Shown here piece after piece: positions 40,554 through 53,073 of a stretch of 64,000 nucleotides of DNA. The DNA lies in the NCBI GenBank assembly GCA_905178155.1, contig CAJINV010000013.1:1616281-1680280 (forward strand), in the 5' to 3' direction. The position numbers and the translations under genes are program-made. Position 1 is the stretch's first letter; each line of letters begins with the position of its first letter. Under the pieces are notes generated by a model. The model saw only the letters and a program-made list of their open reading frames with translations, had not been told where the DNA came from and did no database searches. This DNA comes from Amoebophrya sp. A120 (taxonomy: Eukaryota; Sar; Dinophyceae; Syndiniales; Amoebophryaceae).

Positions 40554-41647
40554 CTGAAACGCGCCTGCGTCTCGCCTTTCGCATTTAGAATTGCTGTATA
40601 CAACCGGGAGTGAATTTTGATAAGTAAGTAAGTATCTTCAGTCTTGGGAATCGAAACCTGAGTCGGGGCGGGGGAGCGCTTGGACCTTGTGAAGAGTGTA
40701 CTTCGAAAGAACGCGGCGGGGGTAATAATTCTCACGAAAGGCAGTAGGTGGACAATATGAGAAATAGAGACTGCAACGAGCACTATCTTCCAGCATTTTT
40801 TTAGAAGGTAAAGCTACTTACACCGCACCATGCATAATATTCCGGGCAGTTTACACTGCCAAAACAGATTTTCTCGGCGCTGGTGCAATTTGGGCATTGT
40901 AATCATACAAACTAACAGTGGTTTTAAAACAGTACGTAGGACTCCATGCTCTTATCGAATTCGAAACTTTTACCCGGTACGTTTTCTACTCTTCTATTCG
41001 CAAAATTTAGCTCGATTAAAAGTAGTACTTACTTTATTCTTTGCGCCATCCGCAGCATTCGCAAAACATTGAAAAAAGCGTCCTCGTGCTACTAACCCTC
41101 TTCCGGCCGTCGCACAGCAATCGCACAGCTGTGAAAGCGACCGCGAACGGTAGGGCGGGAAACAATGATTGTTGCAATTTACCTCCCATAAAACCATTCT
41201 CTACTTACCTTTAGTTTCAAGAAAAAGACATTGAAACGCCGCTCCTTCTCAGTGCTTGATGAAGGAGCGGTCTTCACTGATTTTGATATTGATTTTTCGT
41301 GTGCTAGTGTTACGATTAGAATCAGAATAGTGTGCTAGTGTTACGATTAGAATTCCTCCTTGCCTGCAATAAGACCAGCACCCTCTACTTGAGAGAGAAT
41401 GGCTGTTCCTATCGTGTTGCGTGTTAGAAGTGTTACGATTAGAATTAGAATATCTTAATGTAGTTACCTTACGATTAGAAAATTCGAAATAAAACCGAGG
41501 GAAAAGAAAAATGGCCCCGACTTATGACATTTACAGCAGTACTTCTATAGCAGCCTTGGGGTGCAAGGCCACACACAGGACCACTGCTATAACATCTGAT
41601 TCAAAAAAAAGCCGTCGAAACATGAAAAAACTTCACAACCGTCTTCC
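40554..41647. other. Intergenic region with short repeats
   Basis: About 1.1 kb without a supported gene; it includes the ttacgattagaat repeats at 41.3-41.5 kb. Confidence 0.5.
41305..41490. repeat. Repeats of gtgttacgattagaat
   Basis: Four units (near 41311, 41338, 41429 and 41470), the first two preceded by gtgctagt. The same ttacgattagaat unit occurs once in the minisatellite at 17.25 kb. Confidence 0.8.
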
Positions 41648-44600
41648 CTACACCGTTTCGTCGTCCTCCGCAGCGGAGACCTTGCGTCCCTTCGGCGGCG
41701 CCATCCGTTCCGCGACGAGGCGCTTGTTCTCCTCCTCTTGGCGCTCCCACTCCGCCAGAGCCTTCGCTCGCGCTTCCGCGATTTTCTCTTTTCTAGCCGC
41801 GACCTCGGACCCCTCGGCGACAGTGGAGGAAGACAAAGGGTTTCGCCGCATGAAAATCTCCTCCCCCGGAAGCTGGATCTTCAAATCCTCCTTCTTTTGC
41901 TTCTGTGCGTCCGGCGAGACACAGCTGTTGCCTGTGATCAGATTTTCAATTTGTATTGCAAAACGGGTCGTGAAGGCACTTGAAGTAGACGGATGAATGA
42001 GGAATCTCAAAGGGTGGATCGAATTCTATCAAGGTATGCAATGCAAACCTCGATCTGGTGACGCAACACTCCTCATAAAAGCTGCGATGCCTGTGTGGCG
42101 ACGGCTCCCCACTGACGTAAATCTAAATTGATTTCCGATGAAAAAAAGAAAAAACAACTACCTGGCGAGATATCGGTGACCATCATGCCTGGTGGTATGA
42201 CTTGGTTTGGTTTTGGCAGCAGCCCGACTTTCCCCGTCTTGTGGCCGAAGAGCAATCCGAACTTCTTTTGCCAAACGAATCGGTCCTCCATGTTCTTGTC
42301 GCACAGCGAGATGGGTATCCGGCCGATCTGCACGACGGACTCGAAGAGGGATTTTTTCTGCCCGTCGTTCGTCGAGGTTTCCTTCGCCGGCTGGTTAATC
42401 TCGATCGACAGAAAATGCAGCACCCGGTGAATCGGCGAGCAGCTCGACGTGCAGCCGAACGGCATCAGTTTGTTTTTCCCCTTCAAAGTGTTTGGCTCGG
42501 ACAAATTCACCTCGATCACCCGCTCTTCCTCGTCAAAACTCCGGTAGCGCATGGTGTCCGGGGTCTCGATCACGTTCGCCAAGTGGGGGGTCACGTCCGG
42601 GATTTCGATCGTCACGTCCTGACCCGAGGGGTCGTTGGGGGAAAACTGGGTGGAATCGAGCACGTGGGTGTGGAGGATTCTGGACGTCCAGGTGGTGGTG
42701 AAGTGGTGCCACTCTTCCTGCAGCACCTCGAAGTGGTTGGACTCGTCTTCCTGCTTGAAGCACTTCGTCCCCACCGGTGGGTACAGCGTGTAGTCCTGGT
42801 AGTCGTCCTCCGTCATTTCGCTGCCCACCGGCTGCCCGCTCATGCAGACCACCTCGGTGAGCCGCACGAGGAGCTTCTTATAGACCGCGGGCCGCTGGCT
42901 GGACGTGGAGCAATTTCTCAGTTTGAAGCTGATGGTCAGTGGCTGTTTCGTGGGATCCGCGGTCTGGTCGTCGTTCGTGGCGGGGAGGGGACCGAGGTCC
43001 GCGCGACTCAGCCGGTTGAAGCTCGGGCTCTTCTCCATCGCGCGCTTTTCGACTTCGGACGTGTAGGTGCGAGGGATGTTGTTCAAGTAGAGACAGCTTG
43101 GCTTTATCGTCACATTCTCCAAAACGGCCTCGGTGGTCTCGGATTTGCTCCCTGTGATTGTGACATTATTTTTGTGGTTGATTTGTTTTCCGATAAATTT
43201 TAGGCTGAGGTTATTCAAGAAGGATGAGATCTGCAGTTCATCATCATCTCGTTGCGCAATTTGGGCAGGACAACAACACACCATACCTCTAGAAACCCAA
43301 GGAAACCAAAATTATCAATTTACATGGTGGCTTGCAGAATTTGTCCGTTCCAGGTAGAATGATTGGCACACTGTCGGCTTTTATCTGGTGCTTCCCTTGC
43401 ACGTCATTAGCATCGCGAATTGCAAAGGGATTGTCGATGAGCGCCTTGGCGCCCCCTTTGCCCTTCTGCCCGGCCTCCTCATCCTCCTGTTTTTTTTTTT
43501 GGTAGTAATGATTGATGTATTGACGGTGCAGTCAAATGCTTATGGATATGATTTACATGGTCTTTCAAAGAACCATCTTATCACTACACACACTCAATTC
43601 GATAACAACCCCAAACATTCACAGTACCTCTGCGTCCTCCCCTTCGAGAGATTTTGATTTTGACGCCTTGGCCTTCTTTTTCTTCCCCCCCTCGGGACTT
43701 GCGCCCCCGCCCGCCGGAGCCTTGCCCCCCTTCTTTCGTCTTCTGCGGCCGCGTCGCATCTTGGCCGCCTGTGCGCCGAGAGAAATGATTTCGCCGCCCT
43801 CGAAGCCTTGGGATTCCACTCCCTTCTCAATGCACTCCTGTCGGTTGCGCTCCAGAATTTCTTCCGCGGATATGTACCTAGAAGTGTTGTGATTTTGGAG
43901 GATATTGCTTGTAGGCGATTCTTTCAACAGGAAAACAGGACCCCCTTTGGCTTATTTTTTCACAAGAGTGCTGCTATCCTTCAGGGCACATAAACTACAT
44001 GTTGCCACGAGAAGTTTCAGGCACGATACCACAGCATACACGAGCAATGAAATCCAAATCCTACACATGAAAACACAAAAAAAGGCCCTAGCGTACTTTC
44101 CGGTGTTCACGTCCAACGTTTCGCGCCTGACGTTGAGACTTCCGCACACGATGCTGCCCTGCTCAAACGCCTGTCTGGCGAGCGGGCTGAAGTACACGTT
44201 CCCCGTGCCGTGGCAGGGGAAGTACATGGACGTCTTCATGTAGATCGGTTGCGCCATCTCCTGATTCCTCACGAACAGCTTCGCCTTCACCTTGTAGAAT
44301 ACGCCCGCGCACTTGTCAAAGGCCTTGTCCTTGAAAATGCCGTCCGGCGTGGTGGACGGGGGGTAAATCTCTTTCATCGGCCACTTTATCGCGAAGCTCC
44401 ACTCGCGCCCGGCGGTCTGGTACACCGGGAGCCCGCCCGTCGTCATGCGCGGCTTCAGATGCGGAGGGGTATCGTCACCGTCCACTCCTGTTGTTAAGGT
44501 TGTCGTGTATTGTGGATTTTTGTAGAATGACTGCTATACTTTTCTTCTTCTGATGGTACTCAGTGTGCTCTGCACTGTCACAACACGCAGTGTGTGATTA

Positions 44601-45158
44601 TATCATATGACTCTAGCATCGCATCAGAAAAACGAAAATCTCATGTGCATAAATCATATCGAAAATTATCAATACTTTCTGTCTCCCAAACGACGAACTT
44701 TTCCTTGATAAATTTTTCCCTCCCAAAGTAGCACTGTCCGTCGCTCCACCACTTTGCGATGGCGCGGCCCGTTAGTGTCATTTCAAGTCTCTCCATGTCC
44801 TGGTGCATATCGCGAAGCAGCACTATTTGACCGGACAGTTCCTGTTGTTGGAATTTATTTGAAAAAATTGCGATAAGGTTTTCTTTTATGTGCATCATGG
44901 CAAGTGGAAAAAGACCATGTAAAAACGGTAACATACGCTCTTGCACCTGCAAACCAAAGGAGGACCTAAATCAAAATAAGTATGAAGTACCGCCCCTGGA
45001 AAGACCACCGGCACCTCGGCGGAGTCCAGACGAAGCTTGAGCAGCGGCGAAAAGTTGACATTGTCTGACTGCTGCGTCGCTCCCCGGCGGGGACAATACA
45101 CTTTCGTACTGTCGAAAGGCCTGTTCCGCCTACCCATACTCAGCGCGCCGACCTTCAT
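41648..45158 (-). CDS. Arrestin-fold protein with basic insertion
   Basis: Six exons with GT-AG introns, all phases consistent: 45158-44991, 44841-44676, 44487-44097, 43877-43628, 43230-42162, 41931-41648 (775 residues). The ATG at 45158 has an in-frame TAG just upstream. The N-terminal part follows arrestin/ARRDC sequences: EVPVVFPGAELSGQIVLLRD, the LTGRAIAKW strand, FAIKWPM and FYKVKAKLFVRNQ. The middle exon adds a very basic segment (MRRGRRRRKKGGK). The second beta-sandwich is more diverged (NVTIKPSCLYLN, VTIEIPDVTPHLANV, HRVLHFLSIEI). A charged helical tail ends the protein (EARAKALAEWERQEEENKRL). Arrestin-fold proteins act as adaptors in membrane-protein sorting and signalling; the cargo here is unknown. 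No introner is present. The start of exon 5 could be a few codons different. Confidence 0.72.
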
Positions 45159-46013
45159 CTACGCAGAATTTTTGCAAGTCTGCAGAATTCTGAGAGGCTC
45201 CTGCTCCGCGGGTCGGCGGGGAACTTGTTTCTTTCTTACCTGCCCTGCGAGGAGGCCTCTAAAACTTGCGTTTTGGGAAAATAAATTGAAGAGTCTTTTG
45301 ATCCATAGGAACTCCAGGTTGTGAAGTTCAATAGCGATGTTCTCACTGAAAAAATGGGGAAAATTGCAAACAGAATGCTCGATTGTCAGGAGTTTAATTT
45401 GATGTGTCACGGGTAGACCTGGTGGTGAGAAGAGTTATTCAGATTGAGTCGGAAAATCCTTGAAAAGGTATTGTGGACGAAAATGTTGCAAAGTACGGAG
45501 AAGAGCGACGCTTTATGTTGTCGCACGGAAGTAGTGTGTTGCACGACGTTGATTGATGCACGGTAGTACGTTAGGACCGATAGTTTCGTTCAATTCTTTC
45601 TGTAGCGCTGTACGAAGTTGATACGCTGCACATCGGTGGACCGATCTCAGGAAAGAAGCTGCTCTTTTCTTTCTTCTTTAGTACGTCGCAGGGTGCACTA
45701 TGGATGAACTGACACACCAGTGCCGGAATACGATACTGGCCACTACTTGTAAGTATCCACACTGCACGAACCGAAAGTGGCATTCACTCACTGAAATCAG
45801 GACACCGAGATTAATCTTTATCAATCAGGACGAACATTAAACCGCTCTGTCGCCTCGAGCCGAGGAATCGGCTTCGGCTGCTTGCTGTTTCATTCGTTGA
45901 AGTACGATGCGAACGCGCGATGAATAAGTACGGAATAGTACCATGCTCTTTATGGCGCAGTGTAAGTTGTACTCAGTAGCAACAGGGGAATGATTGGGAT
46001 ACAACATCACCAC
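45159..46013. other. Intergenic region, nothing recognised
   Basis: About 850 bp between COG8 and the arrestin-like gene. A GTGAGT directly at the COG8 stop leaves open a short 3' exon, but none is recognisable. Confidence 0.45.
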
Positions 46014-48547
46014 TCACCCGCCCGCACTCCCGCCTGCGGGCACCAGCTGCAGATACTGCAGCTTTTTCCCGATTGCCTCTTCATCCAAGGTGCAGCTTGC
46101 CGCTGAAAAGTTCGCACCTCCCGCTACATTGCCGTAAATGGCTTTCAGATGCGCGTTGACCAACGGGACGAACAGCTGCTGAAAATTTTGCACGAATCTC
46201 CCGAACTCCTCCGACACACCGCCCGGACCGCCGCTTGTTATCCCGTACTGCAAGTGGCCGCTCAGGAACTCCTGCTGGTAATTTCGCAGTACATTCATCA
46301 CCCCCTCGACCGTGAGCCCGAGTTGCTGGATTATCGGCCCCTTCGCCTCAAAGATCGCGCACTGCCGGAGTTCGTTGAACAGGTTGATAAAATCGTTGGT
46401 CAACACCGCCAACGGCCGGTGCTGCATCAACTTGTGCGCGTTCTCGATCATAAACTGACTGCTGGTCGAGGACTGCTGCGCGGAACTGACCCCGAAAGCG
46501 GACGATCCGGTTGAAGTTGTACTTGTGCCCGCGGAGCCGACGAGAAAGTCAAAGTTGCGCAAGCCGGTCTGGAAATTCTCCAGAGCAGCATCCAGCCTCG
46601 TGGTCACGAGAAACAGCAACCTTTTCACGAACAAGAGCTGCACGGCCGGGAAAAATTGGCAGTGAAGCAGCTTCATCGTGTTTGAGCAGTGCTGCACGCA
46701 CTTCTGAATGGTCGCAATACCCGCGGCGTCCAGGTCCTGGAGCGCGGAGTCATTGTAGATTTGAGTCGGTACTACGGAGGTGAGCTGCCTGTTCTGCTGC
46801 ATCGTTGTACTACCAGCACTGCAGGCAAGTTGGGACTGAAGTAGGTCAAAAAACCAACGGAGTTGAAGCTGCAACCAGTTGGAAAAAACAACTTCGGTTT
46901 GCCGGGAGTATGCAATTGGAAAGAAATCTTCGAGGTTGTGATGCGATTCATGAGCAGCGTTATCAGTGGATCGCTCCTTCTCCTGACACGTTGCTATGAA
47001 TGAAACGCGAGAAGACGATAGAGCAGACTTGTATCAGAAGTACAATCACAGTCAGGATAGGTCTAGTATCATTTATCGAATGATGATGTTTCGTGCCAGG
47101 CCACGCAAGAACGTGCGCGCTACGCATCACAACCAAAGATGGCTTGTCTCCATTTCATACCCTGTCTTGCCCGCTGACAGACTGGAAAAAAAGCGCCTTG
47201 TAGTGCATTCCAATGTCGAAAACCTGAGTATTTTCATAGTAACCCATGATCAATAGACTGCAACTTCGGCGCCGCAAAATCGTTCAGGCGAAGCAAAACA
47301 AAATTATCAACAACGAGACACGTGGTAGAACATGATTTTCCAACACTAAGAACCGTACGTAGGTCCGCATTAGGTCGGTTGCGGCTCGCAAACACCCCAC
47401 GGGGTTCACATTCGCCAGGTTTTTCTCGATCTGCTTCTTGTGCTTGTCAATGAACGCCGCCCGCTGTTCCAGGAATAGTGTCCGAATCTCGGCCTCGTTG
47501 TAGCTGCCCAACCTCCTCAAGTACCCGATGACGCGCACGCACGCGGGTAGGTGTATATCCGCGGCAAGCTGATTGAGCAGAGACTCCTCAAAATGCGTTC
47601 GCTGCCGGGCGACTTGCGCTTCGAGCAGCTCGAGGAGCGCGGAGTGATTTGGAGAGCTTTTCGATTCTGCTGCGCTCGATGCTGCTCCCGCTGTAAGTGA
47701 AGAAGACACGTTATCTCCAAGGGAGGCGTTGGAAGCAATAGCAGCTCCTGATGAAGACACTCCAATCCGGTTCTTCATGAAAGCGGAGTGGAACAAGTGC
47801 TGACAGAAAGACAGGAGATCTAGCGTTTCGTCAAACATGTTGGCGCGAATGCAGGCGTCGAGCAGCTGCGGCACTTCGAGGAGTTCCTGAATCGTAGTGA
47901 GCTTCGTCAAAACGTTGGTGAGTTTCGTCCGCTCATTGTTCAGCGAGGGGGCAATGTCGTGGTAAAAGGCTTCCATTTGCTGCTTGATGCTTGTTGGCAG
48001 GTTGGCGATGCTGCGGTATCGCTGCAATATTTCCGGGAATTCCTCGTCGCTGACAGACGCTGCGAGTGTGGTGTTGCTCAGAAACGAACCGACGTTCTGT
48101 CATGTGTAAAAGCCAATGGGAAAGTCCCATCCATTTGTGCATCATGATCTCAGTACGTGCATCACGCATCAAAAAATTTGTCTTGTATCACCCGCCCTGC
48201 ACAACATCAAAGCCAGACATTGTAGTTGCACGCACAAAACCAAATACCTGACTCGCCAAGTTTTCCATTTCGTGCCGCAAGAAGTGCAGCTCGTTCTTCA
48301 GACTGGCCGGCTCCTGGCATATTTTGTCGTAGGAGCTCGCACCGAGAAAGGGCACATAGGTTTTCGCCAGTTGGTAGGTGAGACACTCCGGGTCGCAGTC
48401 CTCTTTTGCCAGGAGGAGGGGAAACAAGTTTTCGATGGAGCTCGGGTTCGGGTCTTCCAGCCCGTACTTCTTTGCCATCGTCGAAAAGTCCTCCAGCTTC
48501 GAGGAGGCCCCCGAGGCTGGATCCAGGGACACGGAAATGGGCTCCAT
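46014..48547 (-). CDS. COG8: Conserved oligomeric Golgi complex subunit 8
   Basis: Subunit of the COG tethering complex, which holds retrograde vesicles at the Golgi. Three exons with GT-AG introns and phase-0 joins: 48547-48248, 48096-47359, 46868-46014 (630 residues, near the usual size). ATG at 48547. Family landmarks: N-terminal helical region (LTYQLAKTYVPFLG), LEVPQLLDACIRANMFDETLDLLSFCQHL, LNQLAADIHLPACVRVIGYLRRLGSYNEAEIRTLFLEQRAAF, NPVGCLRAATDLMRTY, and the C-terminal HRPLAVLTNDFINLFNELRQCA. A Ser/Ala-rich insertion sits near 47.7 kb. A GTGAGT overlaps the stop codon, so a further exon cannot be excluded. Its 151-bp first intron has TGATGC/GCATGA motifs like those in introners but ordinary splice sites. 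Confidence 0.9.
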
Positions 48548-49262
48548 TTTGTATTGCCTATACTTCTGCTTGGAGGCTTCGGTACTAGTAACTCCCTGAT
48601 ATCAAAAATACGTGGGCCGAATCATGCGATTCGTACAGACGACATTGCGAAATTTACTTACGACGTGCAGTACTGCGTCCTTGTTATTCCGACTGAGCGC
48701 TGCAGCCGAAGCTGCTACTAGCAGAGTTTACAACATCTACTTGCCTAAGTTGCTTTCAACATCTGACAGAAAATTATTCAGCGAAGGTTCAACGGTATAC
48801 GATTGAGAAGGCAAAGCAAAAGGAAAAGATGCAGAGATGACACTGAAAATAAAAGCGGCGGAGCTATCGGCTCACGGCCGAGCCGATTTTGCATGAACAG
48901 GCAAGGTAATGACCTGCCTACAGGTGTCGACCAGCTGAATAGAATTTGAAATCGCCAGAAGTGCTTCATCAGATATTGATTCCACCAAACAAATGGGCGG
49001 ATGCCAAAAATGCTAGGGGAAAAGCTTTGGCGCACCAAGCCCACAACCTTTAATATCATGTGCGTTTGCTTTATTCTCACGGATAGAATACGTCACCTTT
49101 CGTGGAACAAGGCGTAGAAGTTCCTTAGTATCTACTACAGGAGGTAGGTAGCGGTCGTACTAGAACTGAACTCGCGGAAAAGATCCAACTCCACACTGTT
49201 CAAGACAATGCTGCAGGTGCAGCAATAGAATCGACTACGCACGACATCTTCAAGGCCCAATC
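48548..49262. other. Intergenic region, nothing recognised
   Basis: 715 bp between the COG8 start and the glycosyltransferase stop; frames here lack conserved features. Confidence 0.5.
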
Positions 49263-52200
49263 CTATATCGGCAACCTTTCCCCGTCTCCCTCGTGGCCTA
49301 TCCAGCCGAATTTGTTTTTGTACTGCACCTTCTTGCGACTCGCCAGGTTTTCGAAGATCGCCTTGTACGGGCTGCAGGTGGACACTTTTTCGAAGTCGTA
49401 CCAGTCAAACCAGCACTGGTGTTCGTCGATCAGTCGTTTTGTCTTCTCCAACTCCTCAAAATGCCCCTCGACGTACTCTAATACCCAGTAGTACAGCTCG
49501 TCGTTAACCTCGTTCTGCGGCCACCGCACGCTGATACGCTTCCAGTTGATTTGGTTGTGAAAAGGCAGGATGAACTTGTCGGACAGGATGAGTGGAATGC
49601 AGCCGGCGAAGAACGCCGTGTACAAATGGTTCGTCCAGCTGCTCGTGCCTTCCGGAATGAGGCAGAAGTGCGACTTGCCGATGATTTCGAAGTAGTTTGG
49701 CGTGAAGTCGCCGATGGACGTGTTGGGCTTGTTCGTGAAGTATTTCTCGATGTCAATCCGGACCTTGACCTGTTTGTAGTAGTCGTGGTTGTTGCCCGTC
49801 CGCCCGTGGAAGCTGAACAGCAGCGTCCGCTCCTTGCTCGGCAGGTTGTATTTGCGGATCTCCGCGATCCGGTACTCGTCCAAGTGCCCGGGCACCACCC
49901 AGTCCTTCCAGGGCGAGAAGCAGCTCGGCCCGTACCCGGGGGTGAAGGCCTCGGTCGTGAGAAAAATCGAGTGCGGGATGTGCTCGCGCCACTCCGGGAA
50001 GGTGTGCGTGAAGTTCACGATGAACCCCTGGTCGGAAAAGACGAAGATGTGGTCCGTGCCCGCGTTATCAAAAGGAAACATCCCCCCACCCCATATCAAA
50101 ACGCAACTTCTGATGCTGGACTTGGATACACAAATCCAATTTGTGTTGCAGTAGAAGACTGCACGCAGATCCTAAGCCTAGGCAGGGGCCTTTTGGTTTA
50201 GGCGCCTAACATGGTAGACGGCTAACCCGTAGGCCTTACAGCATTACAAATCGCCTACATAACGTGGCGGAAAGCCTGAGCGCGCCTCTTTGCAAGACAG
50301 GCCCGATTTGTGGTCACAAATCTGCATCACAAATTTTCAAACGGCTGCGGTTTCAATATGGGGAGGGGGGATTTTTCCTTGCAATACGCATTGCGGTTGA
50401 ACCAGGGCTGCAGGTAGGAACTGATCAAGTTTTTGAACAGAGAATCCGCTTCGTCGTAGTCCCGCGTTTTGTTTTTGTGGTTCAGGATGATGATCGAATG
50501 CGGATCCTGCCTTTCCTCCTCCGCCGCGTTTTCGTACTCGGGCAGGTGCGCTTTCGTCGTTAGGCCCTGTTGCCCGAACTTCTTCGGCGTCAGGTGGTAG
50601 TGGCACGCGCGGTAGTCGGGCACGAAGAACAGGTCGGCGGTCTTGGGGTCGTCGGTCCGACAGCTGCTGTTCATCAAAAACCGGTGCAGCACCACCTCGA
50701 TCCCCCACTGCCCGGCGGAGCAAAACAACCCACCGCGCTCGTACTCGAACGTTTTGTGGATGTAGATCTTTAGGTTCGTGCCGAAGCAGGGGAGGCGCTC
50801 TGATAGCACTTGTGGTCCTCCAGCTGGGGTAATATCATCCTTGCTACTATAGCCCCAGTCGTCATATTTCCCGAGCCCGAGCAAAACCGCGAACGGCGCC
50901 GCGCCGGCGTGGTTTGCGGTAGTAATCGACGCGTGAACCGCACTCATGGCGGACGGCAGTTTCAGGGGGCGCAACACCGGCGCGAGCGGGATGGTCCAGT
51001 TCGCGAGCAGGCGGTGTGGCGCGATCGTTTGCAACAGTTGCACGCTGCCGATGTAGATCTGCTGCGCCGTGGCCAGTCCGTCCTCGAACTCGATCGCGGG
51101 CAGGGCGTTCAGCAAGATGGTCAACGCCCCAAAGATGCAGTCCACGAACCACATGCCCTGGCCGTCTTCCAACTGCAAAAGCTTCTCCGGTGTGGCGATG
51201 GTGCCCCACCCGTGCGGGTGCTTGGACATCAGGTTGTAGAACGTGTAGTGTCGCTCCAGCATCCGGGGGGTGGAATCCAATAATTCGCGCACGTGGAAGC
51301 TGTCGTGAAAGGCCCGCACGTGGTTCCAGGTGGCCAACGGCAGACTGCCCGGGATGCTGCCGTCGCAACAGGAATTAAAGTCCTCGCAGCAGAGCGAACG
51401 GTTCTGCTTGCGGTGCATATCCAGCAAGGTTTCTATGTCTTTCTGCATGTGCTCGGGCACCTGCTTCAACGGGTTGCTTGGATACAGCAGCTCCGATTTC
51501 ACCTTGCTCTCGGCCTCGGGGGTACTGGCGGTCGCTCGAGTTGTAGTACTATGGGTGGCTGATGCTGCTTTGATGCTGCCATCTGCTATTACTTGTACTC
51601 CAGCTGCACTGGATTCTGTCCTTCTCTCCGCTGGCAAAAACGCGTCCGGCAACTTCGGCGGTACGTAGACACTCCGACTCTCTAAAACGACTGGAGACTG
51701 GTGTTCTCCTTGATGCGATGAAGAGATAGATCCTGATGTTGACTCCGAAGGAGACCCAGCGACACCCTCCGCCCCGCCCTCAGTTCTCCCGGCGGGCACG
51801 AGCTGCACGGTTTTTCCCAGTTCCAGCCTCCCCTCGCTGTACTGGTTGCGCTGGATGTCGTACGCTTCTTGCTGCGTAGCCAGGTACTGGTCCGGGTTTT
51901 CTATCTTCTCCAGGTTCCACCCGTCCTCATCGTTTTTCACCTCGTAGCATTTCCTCAGGTATCCCATTGAGGGTTTGGTGGTGAAATCCGCTGCAAACTC
52001 GACGCGAACAGCACTGACGAGCGAAGAAGCAGGAAACAGTAGAAAAGACGAAAGCGCTGCTGTTGATATTATTGCCATGACCATCACGACGCTGAGGCTC
52101 TTCAACACGGCGGTCGCTGCTGTTCCGGAGAGAAGCACACGGAAGGTGAAGTCCTTTTGAGTGCGCTCACAGGACCTCTTCGCGATCGAAGGTTCGTGCG

Positions 52201-52501
52201 CCACAATCGCTCTATTTTCGCTCCTGTTGCACAGTGACGGATGCCGGGAGAGCGTAGTTCTTCCTATCCTCCTTGAGCGGCTTCTGAAAAGTCTTCCGCA
52301 TGCTGTTTTCCCCTTCTCAGAAGTAGTTTCGACTGCGGTGAATAAACCAGGCTCATCGTGGTCCGGGAATGACGCTCGTCTGCGCTTGCGATTGCAGGCC
52401 AAGGCCTTTGTTTGCGAAACCGATGGCACGATTTTTCTCCGCAGAAACCGGCTGAGCACGCAAACAATGTGACCCATCGAAGAACGGTGTTGAAGCTCCA
52501 T
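49263..52501 (-). CDS. Exostosin-family (GT47) glycosyltransferase, Golgi type II membrane protein
   Basis: Two exons, 52501-50387 and 50065-49263, joined across an introner (about 970 residues). The ATG at 52501 starts MELQHRSSMGH; a hydrophobic anchor (VVMVMAIISTAALSSFLLFP, near 52.05 kb) fits a type II Golgi enzyme, and a later Met just before it is an alternative start. A Ser/Thr-rich stem and a family-unassigned domain (SLPLATWNHVRAFHDSFHVREL...) follow. The exostosin region has LKIYIHKTFEYERGGLF, TADLFFVPDYRACHYHL, GTDHIFVFSDQG, RTLLFSFHGRTG and the characteristic SHFCLIPEGTSSWTNHLYTAFFAGCIPLILSD. GT47 enzymes transfer sugars to polysaccharides or protein-linked glycans; donor and acceptor cannot be told from sequence. 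Confidence 0.9.
50066..50386 (-). mobile_element. Introner, family 1 (321 bp) in the GT47 gene
   Basis: C/G-tract inverted ends as in family 1; flanks cgcgt/cgcat match at four of five. Excision joins ...QPWFNRNA to GTDHIFVFSDQG..., an uninterrupted exostosin domain. Confidence 0.93.
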
Positions 52502-53073
52502 CTTGTTCTGCACAGTAATGCTCTTGAGAAGAAATCGTCGCACTTTCGATCCTCCAAAACTTCAAATTTCAGGTCATGGAAGCTTGATCTATCAAGAGGG
52601 CTCAACCGGAGCACACGACAGGCTAACTGATTCAACGCAGAAAGTTCATGGAGCACGGATCACAAAACGCGCTCCAAGGCTGCGCCGAACGAAAAACGTA
52701 GTGAAAAGAGTGGGCAGAGCAGTGAAAAAAAGCGCCATAAATTCAAGGCATCTTCCTACGGTCTTGCTTGCCATTGACACATTACGCAAACGAACAAATT
52801 TCCTCACCGGATCAGAAACGGTTTGACCTTGACGCATTTTAACGCAAGAAAGACGAAATTTCAAGAAAAACCGGATTCTGTGAGTTACACTTCTAAGCTG
52901 GTTCTTTACTTCTATGTTTACACGCGCCTGCAGCCAGCCTCTGTCAAAAAGCAGACCTGACTGCAGCGCAGCAAATACTTCTGTTGTCTGCGTTTTTATC
53001 AATATGAAAGAAGCAAGTTTGTTTTTCTGGTTCTTTGTGATTTTTCATCACCGCGTGTATTTGAACACCTCGC
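52502..53073. other. Intergenic region, nothing recognised
   Basis: About 570 bp between the glycosyltransferase and WD40 genes; no motif or gene seen. Confidence 0.5.

Noticed and set aside
42202-43203. 333-codon plus-strand frame opposite the arrestin-like gene
   Set aside because: Antisense shadow of a GC-rich exon; no domain, while the minus strand has phase-consistent exons.
44641-45158. Reading through 44990-44842 as coding (MLPFLHGLFPLAMMHIKENL...)
   Set aside because: Splicing GTACTT to CAACAG gives the arrestin motif FPGAELSGQIVLLRD; the read-through is intronic.
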